64,000 nucleotides of DNA from Fischerella sp. PCC 9431 (GCF_000447295.1 NZ_KE650771.1:5725559-5789558), one strand, 5' to 3'; positions 1-8,255 are shown, counted from the first letter of the stretch. Numbers and translations: made by a program. Notes: generated from the letters alone by a model not told the origin.

Positions 1-575
1 TCTTCTTTCATTGTATGGTACGCTAATTCTGCGATCGCACCAGCTAATTCCACACCTGTAGGACCACCACCAACTATTACAAATGTTAACCAAGCACGGC
101 GCAGTTGGGGATCGGTTTCTTTTTCCGCAGCTTCAAACGCCATAAAAATCCGATGACGCATTTCTATTGCATCTTCCACTGTTTTTAAACCAGGAGCAAA
201 TGATTCCCATTCATCTTTGCCAAAATAGGAATGTTTAGCACCTGTAGCCACAATTAACGTATCGTAGGGTATGACTTCATTACCCATCACAACTTTTTGT
301 GCTTCGGGGTCAATATCGTTCACTTCCCCTAATAGCACTTTTGTATTCTTACTTTTGCTGAGAACTGAACGCAGTGGCGAGGAAATATCAGCAGGTGATA
401 TTGCACCTGTTGCAACTTGATACAAAAGCGGTTGAAAAAGGTGAAAATTGCGTCTGTCTATTAGAGTAACATCTACATTCGCACGATTCAGTGATTTTGC
501 GGCATAAAGTCCGCCAAAACCACCACCAATAATCACTACCTGATGGGGTGGTTGAATCTCTGTTGTGTTCGTCAT
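1..575 (-). CDS. Type-2 NADH dehydrogenase-like FAD oxidoreductase (C-terminus outside window)
   Basis: The gene runs leftward from an ATG at 575 and leaves the window after about 191 residues with no stop. Two dinucleotide-binding glycine motifs are visible: GGGFGG at residues 17-22 for FAD, and VGGGPTGVE near residue 158 for NAD(P)H. Between them is an ATGA segment typical of the pyridine nucleotide-disulfide oxidoreductase fold. This layout and the motif FQPLLYQVATGAIS match membrane-peripheral type-2 NADH:quinone oxidoreductases (NdbA/B/C-like), which pass electrons from NAD(P)H to plastoquinone without pumping protons. The missing C-terminus would hold the membrane anchor. The family call is firm. 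The paralogue and the preferred cofactor cannot be told. Confidence 0.88.
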   Translation of the reverse strand, partial: MTNTTEIQPPHQVVIIGGGFGGLYAAKSLNRANVDVTLIDRRNFHLFQPLLYQVATGAISPADISSPLRSVLSKSKNTKVLLGEVNDIDPEAQKVVMGNEVIPYDTLIVATGAKHSYFGKDEWESFAPGLKTVEDAIEMRHRIFMAFEAAEKETDPQLRRAWLTFVIVGGGPTGVELAGAIAELAYHTMKE

Positions 576-1057
576 AAGCTCTGTTTCCTTTTGTTGATAT
601 TCCTGCCACTATTCTTAACAAATTTTTACAAATTTGTTTACCTGATTCTGTTTATTTTTTACATTTTAATTTTTGTAAATGTAATTAATCATACAAACTA
701 AAAGTAATTAAAACTACATTTTCACTGTATCTTGCGATTGAGATTAGTGCAAAATGAATCATAAAAAAAGACTTTAGTAATAACCAAACTTCATTTATCA
801 AGTTGTTTCATAAAGTTATCTAACCTACGTAAAAACTCTGTTTATCAATCATTATTTATACGATTTTTATAAATTACATTTTCGTCATAAGTGCATAACT
901 TAGTTTTGTATAACCTAAATAAACAAATAGAAGAGAAGCTAAGTTTTCAGGACTTAAGTTTGTAGTAAGGACTTGAGTCCTTATTTTGAGGACTAAAGTC
1001 CTCACTACAAACTTGAGCTAATGCGTAATTCCAAATCATAGAGATATATCATTTACC
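576..1057. other. AT-rich intergenic region, 482 bp
   Basis: This spacer separates the divergent oxidoreductase and the 1058 gene, so both promoters should lie here. It is strongly AT-rich and holds no credible ORF. The only ordered structure seen is the double-hairpin element at 958-1012. Confidence 0.6.
958..1012. repeat. Double-hairpin element with GTTTGTAGT inverted ends
   Basis: The ends GTTTGTAGT (958-966) and ACTACAAAC (1004-1012) are perfect inverted repeats, and pairing extends two bases further out on each side. Between them lie two palindromes: AAGGACTTGAGTCCTT (967-982) and GAGGACTAAAGTCCTC (988-1003). Elements of the same length and plan occur at 4101-4157 and 23144-23198. Confidence 0.8.
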
Positions 1058-1681
1058 ATGAGGTTTTTTATGCAGATTCATCGTGATAAATTTCCAGGAT
1101 TTTCTCAGAGTCCAGATTGTCAACTTTATGGAAGAAAAATTGATACAATTAATGGCAACCAAGAATATTTATTGATTGCTCCTCTTGAGCTTGTGAAGGT
1201 ACAAAATACATTCCTGAAGGATTCCCAAATTCCTAAAAACGAAGTTCCTGTTCTAACGACTGGTGGTGGGAATGTTGGTGTTATTCATAAATTTGACTGG
1301 TCATTTATCAATTTTAATGGCAAACCAGTTGTATATATTCAACCCGATAAGGATTTTCCTCTTCATAAAATCTCTGATGTTACCCAAGATAAAGATTCTC
1401 AGCCAAATGTGAGTGTAGGCGAATCTGTCATTTTAGAATTTGATGATTCACAGATTCATGGAACTGTAACAAAAGCCAAACCAGAAAAACAAGCTTTTGA
1501 TGATTTCTCTTCTAACGTTGAAGTTTTTATAGTAAGCTTTGGGCAGAATTTATATCCTTCTCATCATGGTTTACGAGTAATTATTAGTAGTAGTAATAAA
1601 TCTCTGGGAATGCTGATTGCTACCCAAAATCAAGGTGATGGAACATCCCTAGCTTATGTGTTTCCTGCTCATCTGATTTAA
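1058..1681 (+). CDS. Unrecognised protein, first gene of an AT-rich pair
   Basis: This encodes a 207-residue protein with no family I recognise. The alternative start at 1070 (MQIHRD) removes four residues and is equally plausible, since neither has a clear ribosome-binding site. No signal peptide or membrane segment is seen. The C-terminal half (GLRVIISSSNKSLGMLI followed by AYVFPAH) has a beta-rich look loosely reminiscent of trypsin-fold proteins, but no catalytic triad is visible, so no function is claimed. It ends 36 bp before the 1718 gene on the same strand, which suggests co-transcription. The codons are AT-rich and the gene has no HIP1 site. Confidence 0.7.
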   Translation: MRFFMQIHRDKFPGFSQSPDCQLYGRKIDTINGNQEYLLIAPLELVKVQNTFLKDSQIPKNEVPVLTTGGGNVGVIHKFDWSFINFNGKPVVYIQPDKDFPLHKISDVTQDKDSQPNVSVGESVILEFDDSQIHGTVTKAKPEKQAFDDFSSNVEVFIVSFGQNLYPSHHGLRVIISSSNKSLGMLIATQNQGDGTSLAYVFPAHLI

Positions 1682-1717
1682 AAATCCCAAAATATACAAG
1701 GTGTGAGTTGAGATTTT

Positions 1718-3463
1718 ATGTTACGTCGTATTGTATTTTTAATCATTTCATTGTCTCTAAATATCGTAGTAACTCAATTTGTACAAGCACAAGAACAAAA
1801 TTCACAAACTCAAATTAATCAACAAACTCAACAACAAAATTCCCAGACTCAAACTAACCAACAAAATCAACAGCAAAACTCGCAAACTCAAACTCAAACT
1901 AATAATCCAAATAATAACCAAAAACCTGGACTTGAAACTGAACCAGACTTACTTCCAAGAGCTATCAGATTATCAATTGTGAATGGCGTAATTGAGTATT
2001 TGCAAAATAGTAAACAAGTTACTATCGGATTAGAATGGTCTTTATTACCTGCTGATGAAAATTTACTAGAGTCAGCAAGAGAATACTATGAAAAAGACGA
2101 ACCAGTAACTTGTTTAATTCATAATCAGAATCTGGGTAAATCAAATAAGTGGATTGAGGATTTATCTGCAAGATGTCAGCAACGTTTGCGTGAAGCATTA
2201 ATGGTGTCTGACCTCAACATTTTAAATTCTGACCCCAATTCTCAGACAACATTTAAAAGATATTGGAATCCTCAAGAAACTGGAGCTGGTGTCCAGCTAG
2301 TTAGACAAGGATCAGTCACAGCATCAGAGTATTTTGGTCTTCTGCGAGATCATATCCAAATTACAAATTTATTGAAGAGTAACGGTATTTCTTATTCTTT
2401 TGATGTTAGTGGAGCAACACCCCAAGGACAATTTCCTCGGATTAGTGATCAGGATATAAATTGGGATATTAAGATCTATAGGTTTGCTGTTGCACGTCCC
2501 CAGAATCAACCTATATATATTTATCGATTTGTTGCTAAAGCTGTTATAGAACCATTTAAACTCTCTTTTGCAAAAGCAGAAACTACAGATGCTAATTTGA
2601 ACGTTGCTATCAGTTTTAAGAAAGGGGAAGAAACAGTAGGATTAAGTAATCGAAAGCTGATTGCTTCAGCTATCCCGATAAAAATCGAACAGGAAAAGGG
2701 TCAAGCAGCCAATTTAAAAAAATTAGAAGACGCCAAAGCTTTTACACAATTAAATACTGCTTTGAGTTTTTTCGGAAGTCCTGATTTAAGTCAAGTAGTA
2801 AGTAATAATTTTTTGGGAGGAACTAGTAATAGTAGTATTATTACAGGTGGCTTGATTAACGATAAAGTAGCACAACCAATCATTGGAGTTAATCTAGATA
2901 TACTAGATTTAGGTAGTGCTAAAGCAGGTGGTTTATTTGGAATCGAATTAACTGATAATAACTCTCTTTATATTGGGCCTAGTTTACAATATTCTATTCT
3001 TACATTGTCGGCTGGAGCGAGAATTTTTGACAAAAAAGACTCTACAAGAGTAGAACCAGTAGGAGTTATATCTTTTGATTTATCTCAAGTAATTGGTGGT
3101 AAACAACAAAATAAAAAGATTGATCTTGATAGAAGTAAAGTTGGTGGAGACTGGGGAAAAGCCAGTGAAGAAATTGTTAAAGATTTAGCCCTTGTTGACT
3201 GGGGAGTCACCCAAAATCCAAGTATTCAGCAACCTTTAGCACTAGTTAAAGAAAAAAATTGTGCAGGTAATAAAATTCAACCCAATGAATATGCTGAAAT
3301 TCCAATTAATATTAGTACAGGAGAACAATCAAGTTTGAAGTTCATACCTGAAGGTATATACAAATATCAAGGACTAGATAAATTACCAATTATATATACC
3401 TTAAATGATGATGGTGTTCGCGTAAACAAAAACGCCGAGATTAATTTCTGTCCTACTGGATAA
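1718..3463 (+). CDS. Unrecognised exported protein with Gln/Asn/Thr-rich linker
   Basis: A 581-residue protein that starts with a hydrophobic signal sequence (residues about 1-24, ending VQAQ). A low-complexity stretch of repeated Q, N, S and T (about 25-70) follows, then a large domain without recognised motifs. Two cysteines near 130-155, and another pair in the last 75 residues, could form disulfides in an exported protein. Residues about 345-460 contain a glycine-rich segment with strand-like alternation. It probably forms an operon with the 1058 gene. The function is unknown. The AT-rich composition and lack of HIP1 sites set the pair apart from most of the window and could reflect acquisition by transfer. 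Confidence 0.75.
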   Translation: MLRRIVFLIISLSLNIVVTQFVQAQEQNSQTQINQQTQQQNSQTQTNQQNQQQNSQTQTQTNNPNNNQKPGLETEPDLLPRAIRLSIVNGVIEYLQNSKQVTIGLEWSLLPADENLLESAREYYEKDEPVTCLIHNQNLGKSNKWIEDLSARCQQRLREALMVSDLNILNSDPNSQTTFKRYWNPQETGAGVQLVRQGSVTASEYFGLLRDHIQITNLLKSNGISYSFDVSGATPQGQFPRISDQDINWDIKIYRFAVARPQNQPIYIYRFVAKAVIEPFKLSFAKAETTDANLNVAISFKKGEETVGLSNRKLIASAIPIKIEQEKGQAANLKKLEDAKAFTQLNTALSFFGSPDLSQVVSNNFLGGTSNSSIITGGLINDKVAQPIIGVNLDILDLGSAKAGGLFGIELTDNNSLYIGPSLQYSILTLSAGARIFDKKDSTRVEPVGVISFDLSQVIGGKQQNKKIDLDRSKVGGDWGKASEEIVKDLALVDWGVTQNPSIQQPLALVKEKNCAGNKIQPNEYAEIPINISTGEQSSLKFIPEGIYKYQGLDKLPIIYTLNDDGVRVNKNAEINFCPTG

Positions 3464-3584
3464 AATACAACAGTAAAAATAATTCGCTTGAGTGTAGAAA
3501 CGGTTAATCCAAGTAAAAAATAAAAAGGTACAATAAAGAAAAATAAAATATATAATCGCTTGGGTGTGATCACGAGGTAATAAT

Positions 3585-3700
3585 ATCAATACGGTTCGGA
3601 TAAGACAAACCGATTGTATTTAAATCCACCAGAGACGCGATAAATCGCGTCTCTACAATCTCAAAATTATGACGAAAAATCTTAACCGAACCCTATTGAT
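3585..3700. mobile_element. 116-bp MITE-like element with 20-bp terminal inverted repeats
   Basis: The arms 3585-3604 (ATCAATACGGTTCGGATAAG) and 3681-3700 match as inverted repeats at 18 of 20 positions. A second inverted pair, GATTGTA (3612-3618) and TACAATC (3654-3660), encloses a perfect hairpin at 3631-3654 built on AGACGCGA and TCGCGTCT. No coding capacity. No target duplication could be identified with confidence. Confidence 0.65.
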
Positions 3701-3750
3701 TGGGAATCGGGAATCGGGGATTAGGGATGGGGGAATTGGTAAGATTTTGT

Positions 3751-4030
3751 AAATCAAGTTTCTGAGTTTTAAATCAGGTTTCTGAGTTTTAAATCAGGTT
3801 TCTGAGTTTTAAATCAGGTTTCTGAGTTTTAAATCAAGTTTCTGAGTTTTAAATCAAGTTTCTGAGTTTTAAATCAAGTTTCTGAGTTTTAAATCAGGTT
3901 TCTGAGTTTTAAATCAGGTTTCTGAGTCGTAAATTAACTTTATGACCTATAAATTAGATTTATAAGTCATAAATCAAGTTTTTGCTTCGTAAATCAGGCG
4001 TTTGCTTCATAAAGCGAGTTTTTGCTTCTT
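3751..4030. repeat. 20-bp tandem repeat array, 14 units
   Basis: Units begin every 20 bp from 3751 to 4011. The first nine are nearly identical (AAATCARGTTTCTGAGTTTT, with A/G variation at one position). The last five are progressively degenerate but keep the 20-bp spacing and the AAATNA start. There are no unique spacers, so it is not a CRISPR array. It lies between the AT-rich gene pair and the DUF89 gene. Confidence 0.9.
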
Positions 4031-4100
4031 ATTTAAGCTCATCCTCTGTTACAGGTATTAAGTTTAAACTGTAGTCGTCTGTCTCATTGAGTTATAAGGT

Positions 4101-4157
4101 GTTCGTAGTGAGCGATTTATCGCTCAATTTTTAAGGACTAAAGTCCTTACTACGAAC
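4101..4157. repeat. Double-hairpin element with GTTCGTAGT inverted ends
   Basis: GTTCGTAGT (4101-4109) and ACTACGAAC (4149-4157) are perfect inverted ends. Inside are GAGCGATTTATCGCTC (4110-4125) and AAGGACTAAAGTCCTT (4133-4148). The plan matches 958-1012 and 23144-23198, while one hairpin stem has a different sequence. Confidence 0.82.
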
Positions 4158-4222
4158 TTATGCAACCACTAACTCTTTGAAGGGGATGCTCCTTTCTTCT
4201 CTGATTTCTGCACGAAATCTCA

Positions 4223-5449
4223 TCACTCTACAAACTGCACTACACCCCATTGTCCATTTGTCAACCAATCAGTGTCAGATTTTGCTACTTTTTCAATTGT
4301 TTCTGGTTGCAAACCGACTGCGACTTCTGATTTCAAGGTACGTAAAGCCACTATTGGTAGTGGCAAATAACACACAATATCTGCAATCTTAGTTGTGAAA
4401 TTCCAGTGTCTATCTCCCAATAATCTGCGATAATTAGCATCACCTTTAATAATCAATAAATCAGCAGCAGCTAATTCTTGTTTGAGTGAAGCGGGTATTT
4501 CCCAAAAAGCAAGAGGTGATGTCCAAAAATAATCATCAGACAAAATCAACTTTCCTGATGCAATATAAGTTTTGAATCTTTCTGCAACAGCGACAACTTC
4601 CTGAGATTGAGATTTTGCGAGAAACTCAATTGTATCATGCACATCTTTAATCATGGCATCAGATACAAAAGTGGGGTGAGGTTTGAGGTGTAGGTTAATT
4701 TGATTAATTAGACCACTACCCAATAAGAAATCTACCAAACACAAATCACAAATTAACTCAAACCCAGCATTATCAACGACAAAATCAACACGTTGACATG
4801 CACTACTAATTAATAATTCTGCAACATGGGAAGCATCATCGACCAAGATATGAGCTTTTTGATTTTCCACATCAAAATCACTGCGATCGCTCTCAAATGC
4901 TGACCATAAACTCAAGTCTACACGATTGCCCCACAGTGCAAAATGTAAAAGCGTAATCAGCACATTTTGATTGATTTCCCCATTTTTTTGGCTGTCTTTC
5001 AACCATTGTGTTACTTGCTCGCACAAAGTAACTATCGACTCAACAGATGAGTTTAATCCTTGAGATTTCTGTAAATGGAAAGGATCAACACCTTGCCATT
5101 CACCAGGTCGAAAATAATTGCTAAGATTAAGAATTAATCTATAAAAATAAGTTTCCGCAAAAAACCAAGGAATATCTATCCAACGCTGTTCTTTGTATGG
5201 TTCTAAATATTTTTGCCAATCTCCGACATCAATCCCAGTATCATCTGCAAAAGCTAATAAGTATCCTGACGGTAACTGATTAGCCAAGTTTTCTAAACTT
5301 TGATTAATACTAGGTGAAAACTTGTTTTCCGCAATGACTCGGCGCGCAATACCAGGCATCCTTTGAGTTACTGTAAACTCAGTAAAGGTGCCGACTTCTG
5401 AGCCTACAAGTGATTCTGGCACTAGTAACTTGGGAATTTGCGATTTCAT
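4223..5449 (-). CDS. ARMT1/DUF89-family metal-dependent phosphatase-like protein
   Basis: The sequence carries the hallmarks of the DUF89 (ARMT1-like, damage-control phosphatase) family. These are the central motif VDNAGFELICDL with the metal-binding Asp-Asn, then KGDANYRRLLGD, then a late RTLKSE. Members hydrolyse phosphate from damaged or over-phosphorylated metabolites in the cytoplasm, and the true substrate here is unknown. I chose the start at 5449 (MKSQIPK). The open frame extends to 5557, but that extension translates heptameric repeat DNA (Pro/Phe/Ser-rich) and is not plausible protein. An alternative ATG lies at 5500 (MTKDKIL). At about 408 residues the protein has family-typical length. 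It stands alone, divergent from the glutamine-synthetase-like gene. Confidence 0.85.
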   Translation of the reverse strand: MKSQIPKLLVPESLVGSEVGTFTEFTVTQRMPGIARRVIAENKFSPSINQSLENLANQLPSGYLLAFADDTGIDVGDWQKYLEPYKEQRWIDIPWFFAETYFYRLILNLSNYFRPGEWQGVDPFHLQKSQGLNSSVESIVTLCEQVTQWLKDSQKNGEINQNVLITLLHFALWGNRVDLSLWSAFESDRSDFDVENQKAHILVDDASHVAELLISSACQRVDFVVDNAGFELICDLCLVDFLLGSGLINQINLHLKPHPTFVSDAMIKDVHDTIEFLAKSQSQEVVAVAERFKTYIASGKLILSDDYFWTSPLAFWEIPASLKQELAAADLLIIKGDANYRRLLGDRHWNFTTKIADIVCYLPLPIVALRTLKSEVAVGLQPETIEKVAKSDTDWLTNGQWGVVQFVE

Positions 5450-5504
5450 CACTAAAAATTTCTCTTTCCCTCGTGTTTTTAGTATTTTATCTTTTGTCAT
5501 TAGT

Positions 5505-5747
5505 AAGAGGGAACAGGGAAGGGGGAATGGGGATCGGGGAAAGGGGAAAGGGGACAAAACAATTAAAAATTAAAAATTAAAAATTAAAAATTGGGAAGAG
5601 GGAATTGGGAATTGGTTTATTCTCCCTGCTTCCTGCTTCCTTGTCCTCCTTGTCTCCCTTGTCCCCCTCTTGTCCCTCTTCCAATCCCCGATCCCCTTTC
5701 CCCAATCCCCAATCCCCAATCCCCAATCCCCAATCCCTGATTCCCCA
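5505..5747. repeat. Heptameric tandem repeats (STRR type) between divergent genes
   Basis: Successive blocks repeat with 7-bp periodicity: GGGGAAA/GGGGATC units, then AAAAATT units near 5562-5590, pyrimidine-rich CTTGTCC units, and at least five CCCCAAT units at 5700-5740. Repeats of this kind are known as STRRs in heterocystous cyanobacteria. This block ends within a few bases of the 5750 start codon. Confidence 0.9.
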
Positions 5748-5749
5748 AG

Positions 5750-7099
5750 ATGGCTGAAAATATTTTATTTAAAAAAGTCAAAAAAACTCTCAAAGAAGCT
5801 GATGCTAGCTTTGTCCGCATTCTTTGGTGTGATAACGCCAATATCATTCGTGGTAAAGCTGTGCATGTGGAGATGCTACCCCATTACTTTGAATATGGTG
5901 TGGGTATATCCGTAGGACAACAGGGTGTTCCGGTAATGTATGATGCTGTTGTTCCTGAAACTGGTTTGGGACCCGTCGGTGAATTTTCCTTAGTTCCCGA
6001 TTGGTCTAGCTTAACTGCTTTACCGTATTCTCCGGGTCATTTTCGTGTCATGGGAAACATGAGATTAAATCATGAACCTTGGGGTTTATGTCCGCGCCAT
6101 TTTTTAGTGCGGATGATCGAAGCAGCAAAAAGTCAAGGATTAGAAATACAAGCTGCATTTGAAAACGAATTTTACTTGCTGCAACAATTTGGCGATCGCA
6201 TTGTAACCGCAGATTCTACAGTTTTCGCTTCTACCCAAGCAATGGATATTCATCGCGAAGTCATTGATGATATTGCCAAAGCTTTGATTTCTCAAGGTAT
6301 TCCCGTCGAACAATATTATCCAGAGTCTGGCCCCGGTCAGCAGGAAATATCGATACGATATACTGAAGCATTACGTGCTGCTGACTGGCAAATTGCCTAT
6401 AGAGAGACGGTACAAGCCATAGCTAGACGTCATAATCTCAAAGCTTCTTTTTTACCAAAAATCTTTCCAGAGTCAGCCGGTAGTGGTTGTCATATTCATC
6501 TGAGTTTATGGTGGCGGGGGCAAAATTTGTTACCAGATGAGCAAGGCGTTTATGGTCTGTCTGAGGTGGCAAGAGCATTTATTGCTGGCATTATTGAGCA
6601 TTTACCCGCACTGATGGCATTAACAACACCTTGTGTTAATTCTTACCGTCGAATTCGTCCTCATTCTTGGAGTGGTGCTTTTCGTTGTTGGGGATTAGAC
6701 AACCGGGAAGCAGCGCTGAGAGTACCCAGCGCAACTGCATTTGGTATTCCCACCCATTTTGAGTTAAAAACAGTAGATGCATCAGCGAATCCGTACTTAG
6801 CTTTAGGTGCGGTGATTGCAGCAGGATTAGACGGTGTGCGACAAAATTTGCAATTAGGACAACCAGTAGATATAGATCCTGGACATTTACCACCAGGCGA
6901 TCGCAAACTACAAAAAATAGACTCTTTACCTGCAAATTTAGGCGAAGCGATCGCTCACCTCAAACAAGATAACGTACTTTTGGATGCGTTAAATTCCCAG
7001 TTATCAACTGCTTTCCTGGGTGTACGTCAAGCGGAATGGGAAGCGATGAAAGATTGGGATTTAGAGCAAGAGGTGAAAGTTTTGTTAGAAAGATATTAG
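5750..7099 (+). CDS. Glutamine synthetase family protein (GlnA/PuuA-like ligase)
   Basis: A 449-residue member of the glutamine synthetase family, which joins ammonia or an amine to a glutamyl carboxylate at the cost of ATP. Active-site landmarks are in order: E138/E140 (ENEF), GPGQQE at 194-199, GSGCHIH at 244-250, NSYRR at 297-301, NREAALR at 318-324 and D343 with NPYL at 347-350. The segment FELKTVD (337-343) has Lys where classical enzymes have Arg in the E-x-R pattern. This and the length fit the gamma-glutamyl-amine ligase-like branch better than housekeeping GlnA, so the substrate is uncertain. The start follows a run of CCCCAAT repeats with no recognisable ribosome-binding site. Confidence 0.88.
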   Translation: MAENILFKKVKKTLKEADASFVRILWCDNANIIRGKAVHVEMLPHYFEYGVGISVGQQGVPVMYDAVVPETGLGPVGEFSLVPDWSSLTALPYSPGHFRVMGNMRLNHEPWGLCPRHFLVRMIEAAKSQGLEIQAAFENEFYLLQQFGDRIVTADSTVFASTQAMDIHREVIDDIAKALISQGIPVEQYYPESGPGQQEISIRYTEALRAADWQIAYRETVQAIARRHNLKASFLPKIFPESAGSGCHIHLSLWWRGQNLLPDEQGVYGLSEVARAFIAGIIEHLPALMALTTPCVNSYRRIRPHSWSGAFRCWGLDNREAALRVPSATAFGIPTHFELKTVDASANPYLALGAVIAAGLDGVRQNLQLGQPVDIDPGHLPPGDRKLQKIDSLPANLGEAIAHLKQDNVLLDALNSQLSTAFLGVRQAEWEAMKDWDLEQEVKVLLERY

Positions 7100-7252
7100 A
7101 TTAAGTTCACATATTTTTGTTTATTTGCACCTTCAGCCAGACATGGCAAAGCATATTCTATTACCTACCCACCTAAAGATAAAGAATATAATAATTATTT
7201 AGAACTCGCGAAACTATGATTAATTCATTTGCTATTAAGACTCAAGAAAACT

Positions 7253-7828
7253 ATGCAAATAAGAGAAAAGCCGTATTTTACTCCCCAAGAATACTTAGAA
7301 TTCGAGGAAAAAGCAGACTTTAAAAGCGAATATATTGACGGAAAAATTATTCCAACAGCTAGTGGAACTGCAAATCATAATCGCATTGCTGGCAATTTTT
7401 ATGCTGTTTTGAATTTTGCCTTTAGGCAACAAAATTATGAAGTATTTAAGAGTGATATGCGTTTGTGGATATCTAAACAGCGTATTTATACATATCCAGA
7501 TCTGACTGTTGTAGAGGGTGAGCCAGAGTTTTTTGATAATCGTACAGATACCATTCTAAATCCAAAAGTAATTATTGAGGTCTTATCAAAATCTACTGGA
7601 AGTTATGACAGAGAGGGAAAATTCCAAGCATATCGCACAATACCCTCTTTTGAAGAATATTTATTAATAGAACAAAATAGAATTTATGTAGAGCATTATT
7701 CTAAAACCGCCAATAAGCGATGGTCGTTGCAAGAATATGATCAAGAAGATGAGTTAATTACTTTGGTTTCTATTCCCTTTGAAATTACATTGCAGGATTT
7801 ATATAATAAGGTCAAATTTGATATTTAA
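7253..7828 (+). CDS. Uma2-family (DUF820) putative endonuclease
   Basis: This is a 191-residue Uma2/DUF820 protein, a family with a restriction-endonuclease-like fold that is greatly expanded in cyanobacteria. Family landmarks are FTPQEYLEFEE at the N-terminus, SEYIDGKI near residue 30, YPDLTVV followed by LNPKVIIEVLS (the PD-(D/E)xK-like core), and YDREGKFQAYRTIPSFEEYLLI. The start at 7253 (MQIREKP) is preferred over the upstream in-frame codon at 7229, because family members start just before the FTPxEYL motif. The biological role of these proteins is poorly known. It lies upstream of an antitoxin-like gene with a 52-bp gap. Confidence 0.88.
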   Translation: MQIREKPYFTPQEYLEFEEKADFKSEYIDGKIIPTASGTANHNRIAGNFYAVLNFAFRQQNYEVFKSDMRLWISKQRIYTYPDLTVVEGEPEFFDNRTDTILNPKVIIEVLSKSTGSYDREGKFQAYRTIPSFEEYLLIEQNRIYVEHYSKTANKRWSLQEYDQEDELITLVSIPFEITLQDLYNKVKFDI

Positions 7829-7880
7829 TCAGATGTTGGCGAAGCAAAATTAGATAAGCTACCCTAAGAAATTATTGACT

Positions 7881-8126
7881 ATGGACTGGCGACAGTACAT
7901 CCATTCTGACCCCAAAATATTATTAGGTAAACCAATGGTAAAAGGTACAAGATTATCTGTTGAATTTATACTTGGTTTATTTGCTAATGGTTGGACAGTA
8001 CAGCAAGTTTTAGAGAATTACCCGACTTTAACACCGCAAGCTGTGCAAGCTGTGTTTGCGTTTGTTGCTGAGTGTATGCAAGATGAATCTTTGTATATGC
8101 TACCGTTTTTATCTGAATCAGCCTGA
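7881..8126 (+). CDS. DUF433 antitoxin-like protein
   Basis: An 81-residue DUF433 protein. The core IHSDPKILLGKPMVKGTR, then LSVEFILGLFANGWTVQQVLENYPTLTPQAVQAVF, is the family signature with a helix-turn-helix-like segment. Such proteins are usually the antitoxin of a pair whose partner is a DUF5615 PIN-like toxin. ATG at 7881 is used. TTG at 7875 would add two residues. Its stop codon overlaps the ATG of the toxin remnant at 8126 (TGATG), the expected coupling for this pair. Confidence 0.85.
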   Translation: MDWRQYIHSDPKILLGKPMVKGTRLSVEFILGLFANGWTVQQVLENYPTLTPQAVQAVFAFVAECMQDESLYMLPFLSESA

Positions 8127-8221
8127 TGCGATTTTTAGCAAACGAAAATTTACCAATGATGAGTGTGGTATGGCTGCGAGATGCTGAGTATGATATAGCT
8201 CTTAGAAATACTACGCGCTAA
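8126..8221 (+). pseudogene. Truncated DUF5615 PIN-like toxin remnant
   Basis: An ATG overlapping the antitoxin stop opens a 31-codon frame beginning MRFLANENLP, which is the characteristic start of DUF5615 toxins (usually MRFLADENFP). A following segment, WLRDAEYDIAL, resembles the LRxAGYDV stretch. The frame then ends at TAA, whereas intact toxins have roughly 110 residues and carry further acidic residues (the DKDFGE region). None of the missing part was found downstream. I infer a decayed toxin, leaving an orphan antitoxin. Confidence 0.7.
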
Positions 8222-8255
8222 ATAAGTGTAACTTATCAGAGCTGCTAGTAAAGCT

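Noticed and set aside
3751-4030. Possible CRISPR array
   Set aside because: Units are directly adjacent, with no unique spacers and no cas genes nearby.
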